Part shown: positions 18,350 through 26,684 of the stretch, piece after piece
Numbering within the stretch: the stretch's first letter is position 1
How the letters are laid out: each line of letters opens with the position of its first letter
NCBI GenBank assembly: GCA_044222245.1
Contig: JBGANQ010000003.1
Location: 124,001-188,000, forward strand
Origin: CALFML01 sp044222245
Lineage (GTDB): Bacteria > Myxococcota_A > Polyangia > Palsa-1104 > JAEUJZ01
DNA: 64,000 bases
Direction: 5' to 3'
Made by a program: the position numbers and the translations under genes
The notes under the pieces: model-generated
Databases searched by the model: none
What the model was told of the DNA's origin: nothing
The model's input: only the letters and a program-made list of their open reading frames with translations

Positions 18350-19558
18350 TTAGCGACCTGTGTGAACCGTGACGTCAGCGGACATCCCTGCCCGGAAGAC
18401 CAGATCCGGCGGCAGGTTCTCCCAGGTGATGCGCACCGGAATCCGCTGCACCACCTTGACGAAGTTCCCCGAGGCGTTGTCCGCCGGCAGGAGGGAGAAG
18501 CTGGTGCCGGTGCCGCCCGACAGACTCTCGACCCGGCCGCTGAGCTTGCGCCCGGGGAAGGCGTCGACTTCGATCTCGGCGAGCTGACCGGGGTGCATGC
18601 GGCCGATCTGGGTCTCCTTGAAGTTGGCGACAATATAGGTGGCCACCGGGACCAGCGACAGCACCTGCTGCCCAACGCCGACCAGCTGCCCCTCATGGAT
18701 CGACAGGCGCGCCGCCAGGCCGTCGACCGGAGCGGTGATCTTGGTGTGGGACAGCTGCAGCCGCGCCAGATCGAGCTGCGCCTCGCTGCTGCGCACGCGG
18801 GCGTGGGCGAGGTCGGCCTGGGCGCGCGCGGCGGCAATCTGGGCGTCGATGGGAGCGCTCTGATCCAGGCGTCCCTTGGCCTCGCGGACGCGCGACTTGG
18901 CCGCCGCCTTGGACTCCTGCGCCACCGCCACCTGCGCTCGCGCCTGCGCCAGCTGCGCCTGCGCCGAGTCGTAGGCGATCTGGGCGCTGTCCAGGCGCTC
19001 CTGCGGCACCGCGTTGGCGGCCAGGAGCTCGCGGGCGCGGCGCAGATCGATCTCGGCCTTGTGCGCCTCGGTCTGGGCGCGCAGAAGCGCCGCGTGCGCC
19101 GAGGCCTCCTGCGCCGCCGCGCTGCCGACCCCGACCGACGAGCCGCTAAACGCCGCCCGCGCGCTGATTAATCCGCCCTGCGCGCTTGCCTGCACGACCT
19201 GGACCTGCGCGTCGGCGGCCTGCGCCTGCGCCTGCGCGGTGGCGAGCTCCGCCTCGGCCTGCTTGACCCGCGCCTTGTAGTCGGCGTCCTCGACCTCGGC
19301 GATGAGCTGGCCTTTTTTCACCAGCTGATTTTCGTTGATGTGCACCTTGATGATCTGGCCCGCGACCTGGGTGCCAATGGGCACCGTGTCCGCCGTGACC
19401 TGGGCGTCATCGGTGTCCTGATCGCCGGCGGTCATGGTGTGGTAGGCGAAGTAGCCGCCGCCGATGACAACGGCGATGGCAAGGACGATAAATAGACCGC
19501 GGCGCGACCGCTTGGCCGGGGGCGGCGCCGGGCTGGGAGCTGGGCTCTGGGGGTCCAT
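18350..19558 (-). CDS. EmrA/HlyD family periplasmic adaptor
   Basis: This 402-residue membrane-fusion protein begins with a Pro-rich cytoplasmic tail and one transmembrane helix (GLFIVLAIAVVIGGGYFAYH, about residues 25-45). A lipoyl half-domain follows (DDAQVTADTVPIGTQVAGQI), then a very long Ala/Gln-rich coiled coil (about residues 95-230) and the returning lipoyl/beta-barrel segment (LQLSHTKITAPVDGLAA, GQQVLSLVPVATYIVANFKETQIG). The DDAYV/DDAQV signature and the long hairpin are typical of EmrA. It links the inner-membrane pump to the TolC-like channel. It starts 2 bases before the pump gene's stop region ends, tightly packed in the same operon. Confidence 0.93.
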   Translation of the reverse strand: MDPQSPAPSPAPPPAKRSRRGLFIVLAIAVVIGGGYFAYHTMTAGDQDTDDAQVTADTVPIGTQVAGQIIKVHINENQLVKKGQLIAEVEDADYKARVKQAEAELATAQAQAQAADAQVQVVQASAQGGLISARAAFSGSSVGVGSAAAQEASAHAALLRAQTEAHKAEIDLRRARELLAANAVPQERLDSAQIAYDSAQAQLAQARAQVAVAQESKAAAKSRVREAKGRLDQSAPIDAQIAAARAQADLAHARVRSSEAQLDLARLQLSHTKITAPVDGLAARLSIHEGQLVGVGQQVLSLVPVATYIVANFKETQIGRMHPGQLAEIEVDAFPGRKLSGRVESLSGGTGTSFSLLPADNASGNFVKVVQRIPVRITWENLPPDLVFRAGMSADVTVHTGR

Positions 19559-19560
19559 AC

Positions 19561-21183
19561 TTACACCTCAATGTGAACGTGGGCTGCTTCTTGCTTCTGC
19601 GCCGGCGCCTTGAGCAGCAGCAGCAGCGGCATAACCATCAAGAACAGGATTCCGGCCAGCAGGAACAGCTTCTCGAACGACAGCACCGCAGCCTGCTGGC
19701 TGACCATGCCGCCGAGCGCCTTGCGCGCGGCGACCTCGGCGGCGCTGTGATCCATGCCGCGCGCCACCATCGCGCGGGTGAGCAGGGCCAGGCGGGTGAC
19801 GACCTCAGGGCGGCCGGGGTCCAGGTGGGCGACCAGGCCGTGCTTGGCCACCGTGCTGTAGCGGCTGATCAGCGAGACGAAGGCGGCAAGACCGATCGAG
19901 CCGCCGATCTGCCGGATGAGCGAGTTTAGACCCGTGGCATCGGCCATCCGGGTGCGCGGGATCTGGCTTAAGGCCATGGTAGTGAGCGGAATGAACAGGC
20001 AGCTGAACGCCACCCCCTGCAGGACCAGGACATCGACGACGGCGCGCGCCGTGGTGTCCAGGGTGTAGTGGCTCATCCGATACGCGGTGTAGACAAAAAG
20101 GAGGATGCCAAAGCCGATGAAGGCGCGCGGCGAGACCTTGTTATAGAGCCGGCCGACAATCGGCATGCACAGCATCATCACCAGCGAGCGCGGCATGAGC
20201 GCAATGCCCGACTGGGTGGCGGTAAAGCCGAGCATCTCCTGCATGAACAGCGGCAGAAGGAACGTCAGCGACATCAGCATCGCGAACATCACCGCGCCGA
20301 TGAGCGTCCCGGACAAAAAGACCTCGTTCTTGAACAGCGTCAGATCGACCACCGGCGCCGGCGCCGTCAGCTCGCGCCACACAAACGCGAAAAGCGCCAC
20401 CAGCGACACGCCCAGGCAGGCGCGGATGACGGTGCTGTCAAACCAGTCCTTGCTCGAGCCCTCCTCCAGCACGTACTGCAGGGTCACAAGGCAGGTGGAC
20501 AGAAGGGCGATGCCCAGCCAGTCGACGTGGTCGCGCTGCTTCTGCGCCAGGGCCTGGTTGGCGCGGCGGATCTCCTCGTCCTCGACGACAAAGCGCGAGA
20601 CCATGAACAGCGCCAGCACGCCCACCGGCAGGTTGATAAAGAAGATCCACGGCCAGCTGTAGTTGTCGACGATGTAGCCGCCCAGCGTCGGACCAAAGGC
20701 GGGGCCGAGGATGACCGCGAGGCCAAAGATCGCCATCGCCATGCCCTGCTCTTCCGGCGGGAAGGTCTGGCGCAGGATCGCCTGCTCGGTCGGCTGCAGC
20801 GCCCCGGCGCCCAGCCCCTGGATGACGCGCGCCATCACCATCGTCGGCAGCGAGCGCGCCAGGCCGCACAACAGCGAGCCGAGGACGAACAGCCCGAGGG
20901 CGAACATGTAGACCCGCTTCTGCCCGAACAGGCGGCCGAGGAACGCGGTGAGCGGCATCACCAGCACGGTGGCGATGGCGAACCCGGTGGTCACCCAGGT
21001 GATCTCCTCGACCGTCGAGCCGAGCGCCCCGCGCAGGTGGGGGATGGCGACGTTGATGATCGACGAGTCGATCGTCCCCATGAGGGTCCCGAAGGTGATC
21101 GAGATGGTCGTCAGCCACTTGTTGACCGGCGGCCGCGCGGCCGGGGCGGCAGCGGCGACGGGAGCGGCGGCGGGCTCGCTCAT
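19561..21183 (-). CDS. EmrB/QacA (DHA2) family MFS drug efflux pump
   Basis: This 540-residue transporter has about 14 hydrophobic helices. ISITFGTLMGTIDSSIINVAIPHLRG is the DHA2 helix 1 motif with its conserved Asp. FLGRLFGQKRVYMFALGLF is motif A, MVMARVIQGLGAGALQPTEQA is motif B, and GLAVILGPAFGPTLGGYIVD is motif C of drug/H+ antiporters. The ATG at 21183 overlaps the TGA of the tetR gene (ATGA), so the pump is probably translationally coupled to its repressor. The in-frame extension to 21603 lies inside tetR and is not used. It would export hydrophobic compounds together with the adaptor and channel downstream. Confidence 0.94.
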   Translation of the reverse strand: MSEPAAAPVAAAAPAARPPVNKWLTTISITFGTLMGTIDSSIINVAIPHLRGALGSTVEEITWVTTGFAIATVLVMPLTAFLGRLFGQKRVYMFALGLFVLGSLLCGLARSLPTMVMARVIQGLGAGALQPTEQAILRQTFPPEEQGMAMAIFGLAVILGPAFGPTLGGYIVDNYSWPWIFFINLPVGVLALFMVSRFVVEDEEIRRANQALAQKQRDHVDWLGIALLSTCLVTLQYVLEEGSSKDWFDSTVIRACLGVSLVALFAFVWRELTAPAPVVDLTLFKNEVFLSGTLIGAVMFAMLMSLTFLLPLFMQEMLGFTATQSGIALMPRSLVMMLCMPIVGRLYNKVSPRAFIGFGILLFVYTAYRMSHYTLDTTARAVVDVLVLQGVAFSCLFIPLTTMALSQIPRTRMADATGLNSLIRQIGGSIGLAAFVSLISRYSTVAKHGLVAHLDPGRPEVVTRLALLTRAMVARGMDHSAAEVAARKALGGMVSQQAAVLSFEKLFLLAGILFLMVMPLLLLLKAPAQKQEAAHVHIEV

Positions 21184-21839
21184 CGAGCAGCCCCGGCGCC
21201 AGCGCTTCTGGGGGCGCTGGCTCCATGCATGAAAAACAGGATGAGGCGCTCGATGTCGGCGGGGTGCATCTTGGGCGCGCCGGTGAGGATCGGCGCCACC
21301 AGCACGGTGCGCGCGACGCCGAGCAGCAGCGTCGGCAAAAGGTCCGCCAGCGGCTCGTGCAGCACCCGCTGCGCCAGGCCGCGCTTGGCCAGGACCTCGA
21401 ACCGCTCGTAGATCTCGCGCATGACCTGGGGCCGACGCGAGGCGGTGGGCAGGTCGCCGGTGCTCTGCAGCAGCGACTCGATGAGCGGGCGATAGCGCTC
21501 GAAGCTCTTGAAGAAGTTGGTGAGCACGGTGCGCAGCTGATCGACAAAGGGCTGCTCGGCGCAGGTCGAAAGGGCGGTGTCGAGCTCGCGCAGCAGCTTG
21601 CACTGGTGGCTGTCGAGCAGGGTGTTTAGCAGCGCCTCGCGATCGCGGAAGTGGTTGTACAGGGTGCCGACCGCCAGCCCGGCCCGCGCGGCAATGTCGG
21701 CCATGCTGGTGCGCTCGACCCCGCGCTCGCTGAACAGAGAGTCCGCGGCACTGAGGATCTCGTTGGTGGTGGCTTCACGGATCCGTACCCGGAGCTTGGG
21801 TTGAACGCCGGTTCTTGAAGGTGAATCCGAATTCATCAT
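21180..21839 (-). CDS. TetR family repressor of the efflux operon
   Basis: This 219-residue regulator has a classic N-terminal TetR helix-turn-helix (about residues 20-70: ATTNEILSAADSLFSERGVERTSMADIAARAGLAVGTLYNHF). The C-terminal ligand domain ends with a hydrophobic helix (DIERLILFFMHG). It is the first gene of a four-gene operon with the pump, adaptor and channel, so the simplest model is substrate-relieved autorepression. Two adjacent ATG codons (21839 and 21836) can serve as starts. No clear ribosome site precedes them, which suggests a short or leaderless transcript. A perfect 11-bp palindrome sits 7-17 bases upstream. Confidence 0.92.
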   Translation of the reverse strand: MMNSDSPSRTGVQPKLRVRIREATTNEILSAADSLFSERGVERTSMADIAARAGLAVGTLYNHFRDREALLNTLLDSHQCKLLRELDTALSTCAEQPFVDQLRTVLTNFFKSFERYRPLIESLLQSTGDLPTASRRPQVMREIYERFEVLAKRGLAQRVLHEPLADLLPTLLLGVARTVLVAPILTGAPKMHPADIERLILFFMHGASAPRSAGAGAAR

Positions 21840-21845
21840 TTGATT

Positions 21846-21856
21846 CTGAAGTTCAG
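21846..21856. promoter_or_regulatory. Candidate TetR operator
   Basis: CTGAAGTTCAG is a perfect palindrome around one central base, immediately upstream of the tetR start codons. Its size and position fit half of a TetR-type operator controlling the whole efflux operon. A looser ATT/AAT symmetry extends it on the gene side. Function is inferred from position only. Confidence 0.4.
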
Positions 21857-21991
21857 ATAGGGTCGCGTCAAGGCGCAGGCGGCTAAGTGGGCGCAGGCGC
21901 TGGGAAAAGTGGGCGCTCAGCGCGACCGCGCGGCCGGGGACGCCGCCGCCATCGAGGAGGAGAGGCCGGGCGCTCGCCCGCCGCGGCCGGG

Positions 21992-23149
21992 CTATTCCCG
22001 ATAGACCTTGAAGCTCGTCCGGCCCGAGAGCTGGACGATGAACGCGAAGTTGAAGCGCACCACCCCATCGGGGTCGGCGAGCGGCTGCGGCACGTTCTCA
22101 AACGGCTGCGCGCGGCGGAAGGCGCTCATCGCCTCTTCATCGAGAAACTCGACGCCCGAGCTCTGCTTGATGCTCACTTCCTTGACCCGCCCGTCCAGCT
22201 GCAGCTCGACGCGCAGCACGCTGACGCGATCCTTGGCGCCGTAGATGTTGCCGCTCGGATCGTGCCGCGACAGCAGCTGGTCGGGGTGCCACTCGCCGCG
22301 CACCAGGGACTTCATGCGGTTGAAGAACGCCGCGAACTTCCACTTCTTGGCGTTCAGCCCGGTCGCGTCCCCTTCGTCCAGGTCGTGCAGGTAGTCGGGC
22401 GAGCCGGCGCCTTCGCCCAGCGCCTGCTGCAAGAGCGCCGAGGAGGGCGCCAGGTTGACCCGCGGCGCGCCGCCGGGCAGGGCGCCGCCGCCGGGGACCT
22501 CGGGCGGGCGGACCGCGCCCTGGCCGCTCGGGTGCGGCTGATCGCCGTCGGGACCGAGCTCGCGCACCGTGCTGTCGGCGCCGGCCGGGCCCGGGACGCG
22601 GGTGCCCACCGGGCCGCGCAGCGCCAGCGCGGTGGGGGCCGGGGTCTTGGCCTTGGCCCCGCTCGGCAGCGGCGGCGTCGGGGCGGCGGCCTCGCTCGGC
22701 GGGGTCGCCACGGCGCCGGGGACCACCGCGCCGGCCTTGCTCAGCCCGGCCGGACCCTTGGTCTGGTGACTGACGGTCGAGTCGTACTCGGCGGCGAACT
22801 TGGCCTCGTCCGGCCGCTGCTCGATGGCCGGCCGGGCGATGTCGACGACCTGCCCCTTGGCGTCCTTCTCGTTTACTTCCTTCTCTACCTTGCGCTCTTG
22901 CTGATTGGGAGTCACCGGGCGGTCGAGCTCATCGACCAGCGACTCGACGGTGAGCGGCTCGTCGCTGACCGCCTCGCGCGCGTCCAGGCCCTCGACCATG
23001 GGCGGCAGCGCCGATGGCAGCAGGCTCGCGAGCGCCCCCGACACCGAGAGAAAGACCCCCACCGCGCCGTGCACCAGGAGCGCCAGCACCCCGGCAATCA
23101 GGGTGCGCGCCCTGCGAGAACGCCCGCGCGTGGTGCGAGTCTTGGCCAA
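21992..23149 (-). CDS. TonB-like energy transducer / AgmX-type periplasmic protein
   Basis: The protein has a basic N-terminus, one transmembrane helix (TLIAGVLALLVHGAVGVFLSV, about residues 15-35), a long Pro/Ala/Gly-rich periplasmic spacer and a C-terminal TonB-type domain (last ~90 residues: VSVLRVELQLDGRVKEVSIKQSSGVEFLDEEAMSAFRRAQPF). TonB proteins transmit inner-membrane proton-motive force to outer-membrane receptors; myxobacterial relatives also act in gliding complexes. No ATG exists between 23419 and the helix. I take TTG at 23149, 9 bases after GGAG, giving 385 residues. The ATG at 23419 would add 90 residues across a tandem repeat and no plausible domain. No ExbB/ExbD genes are nearby. 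Confidence 0.75.
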   Translation of the reverse strand: MAKTRTTRGRSRRARTLIAGVLALLVHGAVGVFLSVSGALASLLPSALPPMVEGLDAREAVSDEPLTVESLVDELDRPVTPNQQERKVEKEVNEKDAKGQVVDIARPAIEQRPDEAKFAAEYDSTVSHQTKGPAGLSKAGAVVPGAVATPPSEAAAPTPPLPSGAKAKTPAPTALALRGPVGTRVPGPAGADSTVRELGPDGDQPHPSGQGAVRPPEVPGGGALPGGAPRVNLAPSSALLQQALGEGAGSPDYLHDLDEGDATGLNAKKWKFAAFFNRMKSLVRGEWHPDQLLSRHDPSGNIYGAKDRVSVLRVELQLDGRVKEVSIKQSSGVEFLDEEAMSAFRRAQPFENVPQPLADPDGVVRFNFAFIVQLSGRTSFKVYRE

Positions 23150-23460
23150 AAAAGAGGTCTCCGATTGATCCTGCCTGCAGTCTACCGCGGCGGCGCCGGT
23201 TTGCGAGTGCGCGCCGCGCCCGCCGCGCGCCCGAGGTCCGACCCCGCGGCGCTTGCCGGGCGGCCAGACCGGCCAGACCGGCCAGACCGGCCAGGCCGGC
23301 GCGCAAGGCCTGCCAAGCTGTTCAGGTGAGACATGAAGATACCTTACAGCAGCTTGGGAAACTATTGAAGGTCGCGAACGCGGTCGGCCGTCCTGGCACC
23401 TTGGACTCGAAGTTGCCAAACTACCGTGCTTCTGAGCTCGGGATAGGGTGCCTCAGCCGG
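23150..23460. other. Intergenic region with a 9-bp tandem repeat
   Basis: This is 311 bp between two minus-strand genes. It contains four copies of GGCCAGACC (last copy GGCCAGGCC) at 23262-23297. The part from 23330 to 23450 is less GC-rich and may hold the promoter of the TonB-like gene. I see no convincing gene here. Confidence 0.4.
23262..23297. repeat. Tandem 9-bp repeat (4 copies)
   Basis: Three perfect copies and one near-perfect copy of GGCCAGACC run end to end. In the minus frame of the upstream extension of the TonB-like gene they would encode repeated Trp-Pro-Val, which looks non-biological and supports the downstream start. The repeat number may vary between strains. Confidence 0.85.
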
Positions 23461-24027
23461 CTAGCAGCCCGGTGCTGGCCGAGCCAGGCTTGCCCCCGGG
23501 CAGGGCGCTGACTGGATGGTTCCAAAGGCGCTGTCTTGGGGGTTCATCGAGATGCTCAGGCTGCCCGCGTAAACGTCGCTGGCAACGTCGGTGAGGGTCA
23601 CGATGCCAGTTTGAACAACCGACGACTCGCTGGCCAGGAAGCGGCAGGCCGCATCGGTCTCCACATAGCTGCAGCCCGCGAGCCGGTCCGGACCGAGCAC
23701 CTGATCCGTCACAAGGTATCGCCCCGGCGAGGCCGGAGCGGTGCTGTGACTGGTGGCGTCGAGATCGAAGACCTCGATGACGAGGTTGCGCGACTCGGGC
23801 GGGAGGTGACCGGCCTGCAGAGCCGAGCAGAGCCCCGCTGAAGTCGAGATGACGACCATGCCCACAGCGCCCAGGGAGCCGGGGGCGCTAAAAGCGACCG
23901 CCTGGGTCGCCGTGAAGGGCTTGTCGAGAAAGCTTCCCATCACCTGGGTCGCCGCCATCACAGGCGGTGGAGTGCTGCCGCCACATCCGATCGCCAGAGC
24001 TCCCAGCAATAATGCACGCATGGACAT
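23461..24027 (-). CDS. Secreted lipoprotein, hypothetical
   Basis: This 188-residue protein starts MSMRALLLGALAIGCGG, a short lipoprotein signal with the lipid-bearing Cys at about residue 15. AAGGAGA precedes the ATG. The mature part has four Cys that could pair (GLCSAL, LAGCSY, AACRFL, SAPCPG) and strand-rich sequence such as AVGMVVISTSAGLC and YAGSLSISMNPQDSAFG. No known domain is recognised. It is divergent from a second lipoprotein gene at 24423. Confidence 0.75.
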   Translation of the reverse strand: MSMRALLLGALAIGCGGSTPPPVMAATQVMGSFLDKPFTATQAVAFSAPGSLGAVGMVVISTSAGLCSALQAGHLPPESRNLVIEVFDLDATSHSTAPASPGRYLVTDQVLGPDRLAGCSYVETDAACRFLASESSVVQTGIVTLTDVASDVYAGSLSISMNPQDSAFGTIQSAPCPGASLARPAPGC

Positions 24028-24422
24028 ACATGTCTCCTTTCAACCTCAACCTGGCCGTACCCTTTAAAGAGTAGCGCAAGGCTGCGCTCACAAGTGCTCT
24101 TCTTCCTCGACTCGTTCCCATGCGGGGTCAGGCAGAAAGTCACTGCAGAGACGGTGACCTTCAAATCGGCCCTGGCTGGTCCGATCAGCCAGGCGAGGCC
24201 GCGGCGGTCGGCCACGCGCCGGGCACAGGCGCCTACTTCTAGGCGGCAAGCGGAGATGCTGAAGGTAGTAGCCAAGGGTGGCGCTCCTATCGCATACTAG
24301 AAAAAGTAGGAAAGTCAGCGATTCGTCACCCGCAGGGTGCCCGCTGGGGCGGGCTGCAAGGGGCGAACCGCTTTCCGTTTAACTTGGGGACATGTGTCGG
24401 CAGACCAGAAGGACCTAAATAC
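24028..24422. other. Divergent intergenic region between two lipoprotein genes
   Basis: This 395-bp stretch separates the two divergent lipoprotein genes and must carry both promoters. Its composition is less GC-rich than the genes, notably around 24290-24330 and 24370-24420. Open frames inside it are short and lack ribosome sites. I see no RNA gene or repeat. Confidence 0.4.
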
Positions 24423-25877
24423 ATGAAGAAGAAATCCTATTTTGCGCTGGCCTTGGCTCTCCCTTTAACGATGAGCTGCAGCGGCGGCAACATCGGCGGC
24501 AACAACACCGACACTGACGGCGGCACCGGCGGTGGACCGCCCGACTTCGCCGGCTGCGTCGGTCTTGAGTGCAACGTCGACGAGTCCAAGTGCACCCCGA
24601 CCAACCCGACCTCGATCTCGGGCACCGTCTACATCCCGTCGGGGACGCTCCCCCTTTACAACGCCAAGGTCTACATTCCTACCGATCCGAATCCGGCGAA
24701 CCTGCCGGCCATCACCACCGGCATCGACATCGCCAACGGCTCGTGCGACCGCTGCGACTCGGCGCAGACCGGCATCGCCAGCGCGGTGACCGACCTCAAT
24801 GGCAAGTTCACCCTCAGCCCGGTGCCCGTCGGGGTGCCGTTCCCGGTGGTCATCCGCGTGGGCAAGTGGCGCCGCGTGGTGATGATGCCGCCGATTGCCA
24901 GCTCGTGCACCTCGACCCCGCTCACCGCCGATCAGACGCGCCTGCCGCGCAACCAGAGCGAGGGCAACATCCCCAAGATCGCGCTCACCACCGGCAACGC
25001 GGACGCCCTGGAGTGTCTGCTGCGCGGTCCCAAGCTCGGCATTGACGCCTCGGAGTTTACCCCCGCCACCGGCAACGGCCGGGTGAACCTGTATGCCGGC
25101 AACGGCACCGATCACTACACCACCGGCGTCAACGGCGCCGCCGCCTTCACCGCCGCCGATCCGTGGTGGAACAGCGCCGCCAACCTCGCCAAGTACGACA
25201 TCGTGCTGCACTCCTGCCAGGGCGGCCAGAACATCTATGCCAACGGCAGCGCCCCCAGCGCCCACACCGCGCTAGAGACCTATATCGCCAAGGGCGGTCG
25301 CGTGTTCGCCTCGCACTGGCACAACATCTGGATCTCCGGCGCCACGCCGTCCAGCATGGTGCCCACCGTCGCCTCCTTCCTCAACACCGGCGGCTTCCAG
25401 GACGACTCGGGCAACCCGATCACGGCGATCATCAACCAGAGCTTCGACAAGGGCAAGAGCCTGGCGCAGTGGCTGGTCAACGCCAACCCGCAGGGCAAGA
25501 TCACGCTCGGCCAGCTGCCGATCACGTACTCGCGCGTCACCCTCAAGTCGCGCAACGCGGCGCTCACCACCAACTGGGCCGACTTTACCGATCCGAACGC
25601 GGCAGCGGACGGGGTGGCCGCGCCGGCGTCACAGTACTTCTCGTTCAACGCGCCGGTCGGCGCCGCCGCCGGTCAGCAGTGCGGCCAGATGGTGTTCACC
25701 GACATGCACGTGTCCGGCTCGGGCAACGCCAACGGCGACACCTCGCGGGCCAACAGCGCTGCCAACGCCACGCCGTTCCCCACCGGCTGCAAGAGCCCGG
25801 CGCTCAGCCCGCAGGAGCAGGCGCTCATCTTCCTGCTCTTCGATCTGACCAACTGCATCACCGTCCCCATCGGCTAA
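24423..25877 (+). CDS. Large secreted lipoprotein with carboxypeptidase-regulatory-like segment
   Basis: This 484-residue protein starts MKKKSYFALALALPLTMSCSGG, a lipoprotein signal with its Cys at residue 19; AAGGA lies upstream. A Gly/Asp/Thr-rich linker follows, then TSISGTVYIPSGTLPLYNAKVYIP with TDLNGKFTLSPVPVG, the pattern of a carboxypeptidase regulatory-like (Ig-like) domain. The C-terminal two thirds (LAKYDIVLHSCQGGQN, LETYIAKGGRVFASHWHN, CGQMVFTDMHVSGS) look like a diverged globular domain with a Rossmann-type order. Similar multi-Cys lipoproteins are common in myxobacteria. The substrate and role are unknown. A strong hairpin follows the stop. Confidence 0.75.
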   Translation: MKKKSYFALALALPLTMSCSGGNIGGNNTDTDGGTGGGPPDFAGCVGLECNVDESKCTPTNPTSISGTVYIPSGTLPLYNAKVYIPTDPNPANLPAITTGIDIANGSCDRCDSAQTGIASAVTDLNGKFTLSPVPVGVPFPVVIRVGKWRRVVMMPPIASSCTSTPLTADQTRLPRNQSEGNIPKIALTTGNADALECLLRGPKLGIDASEFTPATGNGRVNLYAGNGTDHYTTGVNGAAAFTAADPWWNSAANLAKYDIVLHSCQGGQNIYANGSAPSAHTALETYIAKGGRVFASHWHNIWISGATPSSMVPTVASFLNTGGFQDDSGNPITAIINQSFDKGKSLAQWLVNANPQGKITLGQLPITYSRVTLKSRNAALTTNWADFTDPNAAADGVAAPASQYFSFNAPVGAAAGQQCGQMVFTDMHVSGSGNANGDTSRANSAANATPFPTGCKSPALSPQEQALIFLLFDLTNCITVPIG

Positions 25878-25891
25878 CGCCCGTCTGCCGA

Positions 25892-25918
25892 CCCTCCCGC
25901 CTCCCAGGGGCGGGAGGG
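25892..25918 (+). terminator. Hairpin terminator after the lipoprotein gene
   Basis: Perfect 10-bp arms CCCTCCCGCC and GGCGGGAGGG with a 7-base loop lie 14 bp after the stop codon. There is no T-run after it on the plus strand, so it may act as a stability element or a weak terminator. Confidence 0.6.
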
Positions 25919-25940
25919 CTCGGTTACCCCAGAGCCAGGC

Positions 25941-25970
25941 AAAAAAAAGGCCCACGCTCTCGCGTGGGCC
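25941..25970 (-). terminator. Rho-independent terminator for the RRM gene (minus strand)
   Basis: On the minus strand GGCCCACGC and GCGTGGGCC form a 9-bp stem with a 4-base loop, followed by eight T residues (the A-run at 25941-25948 on the plus strand). It lies about 24 bp beyond the stop of the out-of-frame Gly-rich tail, which argues that the transcript was built to include that tail. Confidence 0.85.
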
Positions 25971-25993
25971 CGGTTCGCCGTGGCTAGGCGCTG

Positions 25994-26135
25994 CTACCAG
26001 CGACCGCCGCCGCCGCCGCCGCCGCGGCCGCCGCGGCCACCGCCGCCGCCACCGCCGCCGTAGCCGCCGCCGCCGCCACCACCCCGGCCGCCACCACCGT
26101 AGCCACCGCCGCCACCGCCCTCACGCGGCCGCGCC
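25994..26135 (-). pseudogene. Out-of-frame Gly-rich tail of the RRM protein
   Basis: In the frame displaced from the RRM gene the minus strand reads ARPREGGGGGGYGGGGRG and continues with further Gly, Tyr and Arg repeats to GRW and a TAG at 25996-25994. This is the usual C-terminal tail of small bacterial RRM proteins, which normally follows 'LTVN-E-ARPRE'. Here the bases between AAC and GCGCGG are two short, so the RRM frame runs into TGA at 26121 instead. Either a 2-base deletion or a sequence error is responsible. Confidence 0.75.
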
Positions 26136-26366
26136 GTTGACGGTCAGGGTGCGGTTGTTCTTGGACTGGCCGTTCATCGCCTGGATGGCGGCCTGCGCCT
26201 CCGAGTCACTGCCCATCTCGACGAAGCCAAAGCCCTTGCTGCGGCCGGTGTCGCGGTCCTCGATGACCTGCGCGCTGGTGACGGTGCCGTGCTCGGCAAA
26301 CCACTGCTCGAGGTCTGCGCTCGTCACACCGTACTCAAGGTTGCCAACGTATAGCTTCTTGCCCAT
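26121..26366 (-). CDS. RRM RNA-binding protein (truncated by frameshift)
   Basis: This 81-residue protein is a single RNA recognition motif. RNP2 is LYVGNL at residues 5-10, and RNP1 is KGFGFVEM at about residues 44-51. It ends RTLTVNGAAA. Family members in cyanobacteria and myxobacteria are cold- or stress-linked RNA chaperones with a Gly-rich tail; the tail exists here but in another frame. AGGAG lies about 7 bases before the ATG. The intact RRM could still fold and bind RNA. The terminator sits downstream of the full-length tail, not of this stop. Confidence 0.88.
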   Translation of the reverse strand: MGKKLYVGNLEYGVTSADLEQWFAEHGTVTSAQVIEDRDTGRSKGFGFVEMGSDSEAQAAIQAMNGQSKNNRTLTVNGAAA

Positions 26367-26679
26367 GGATCTACTCCTGTTCAGGTCCTGTTCAGGCCCG
26401 CGACGGGTCCTGTGCCGGCGGTCTGCCGACGGTTCGTGTGCTCTTCAATTCAGGTACGGGAGTTGTGGGCTGACGCTGAGACGCTGACGAGACAGTTCGA
26501 AAGGCCGTATCAGTTCGCTTCAAATACCGTATCTGCAATCACTCTACATCGGCCGCGGCAGGAAATGTCAGCTTTTTAATCGCCGCCGCGATGAGCGCCG
26601 ACTGCGCACGGGTTCAGGGCCCAGCCACTGCCGGCGCAGCATCGGCGCAGCATCGGCTCAGCACCGGCTCAGCACCGGC
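26367..26679. other. Intergenic region with an 11-bp tandem repeat
   Basis: This 313-bp stretch lies between the RRM gene start and the GNAT gene stop. Near the RRM gene is a direct repeat of TCCTGTTCAG (around 26376-26397). The 26500-26580 part is AT-rich for this genome and is a likely promoter zone for the RRM gene. The last 50 bp form the tandem repeat listed separately. No gene is evident. Confidence 0.4.
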
Positions 26680-26684
26680 TCAGC
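26634..26684. repeat. Tandem 11-bp repeat at the GNAT gene stop
   Basis: Two copies of GCGCAGCATCG are followed by two copies of GCTCAGCACCG and a partial fifth unit. The repeat runs into the stop codon of the acetyltransferase gene (26682-26680). Confidence 0.8.

Noticed and set aside
23150..23419. Upstream extension of the TonB-like protein to the ATG at 23419
   Set aside because: It would encode a repeat-derived WPV segment and Arg/Gly-rich sequence without domain features, while TTG at 23149 has a ribosome site.
25994..26135. Programmed frameshift joining RRM and tail
   Set aside because: No slippery heptamer precedes the break; a 2-base loss or sequence error is simpler.
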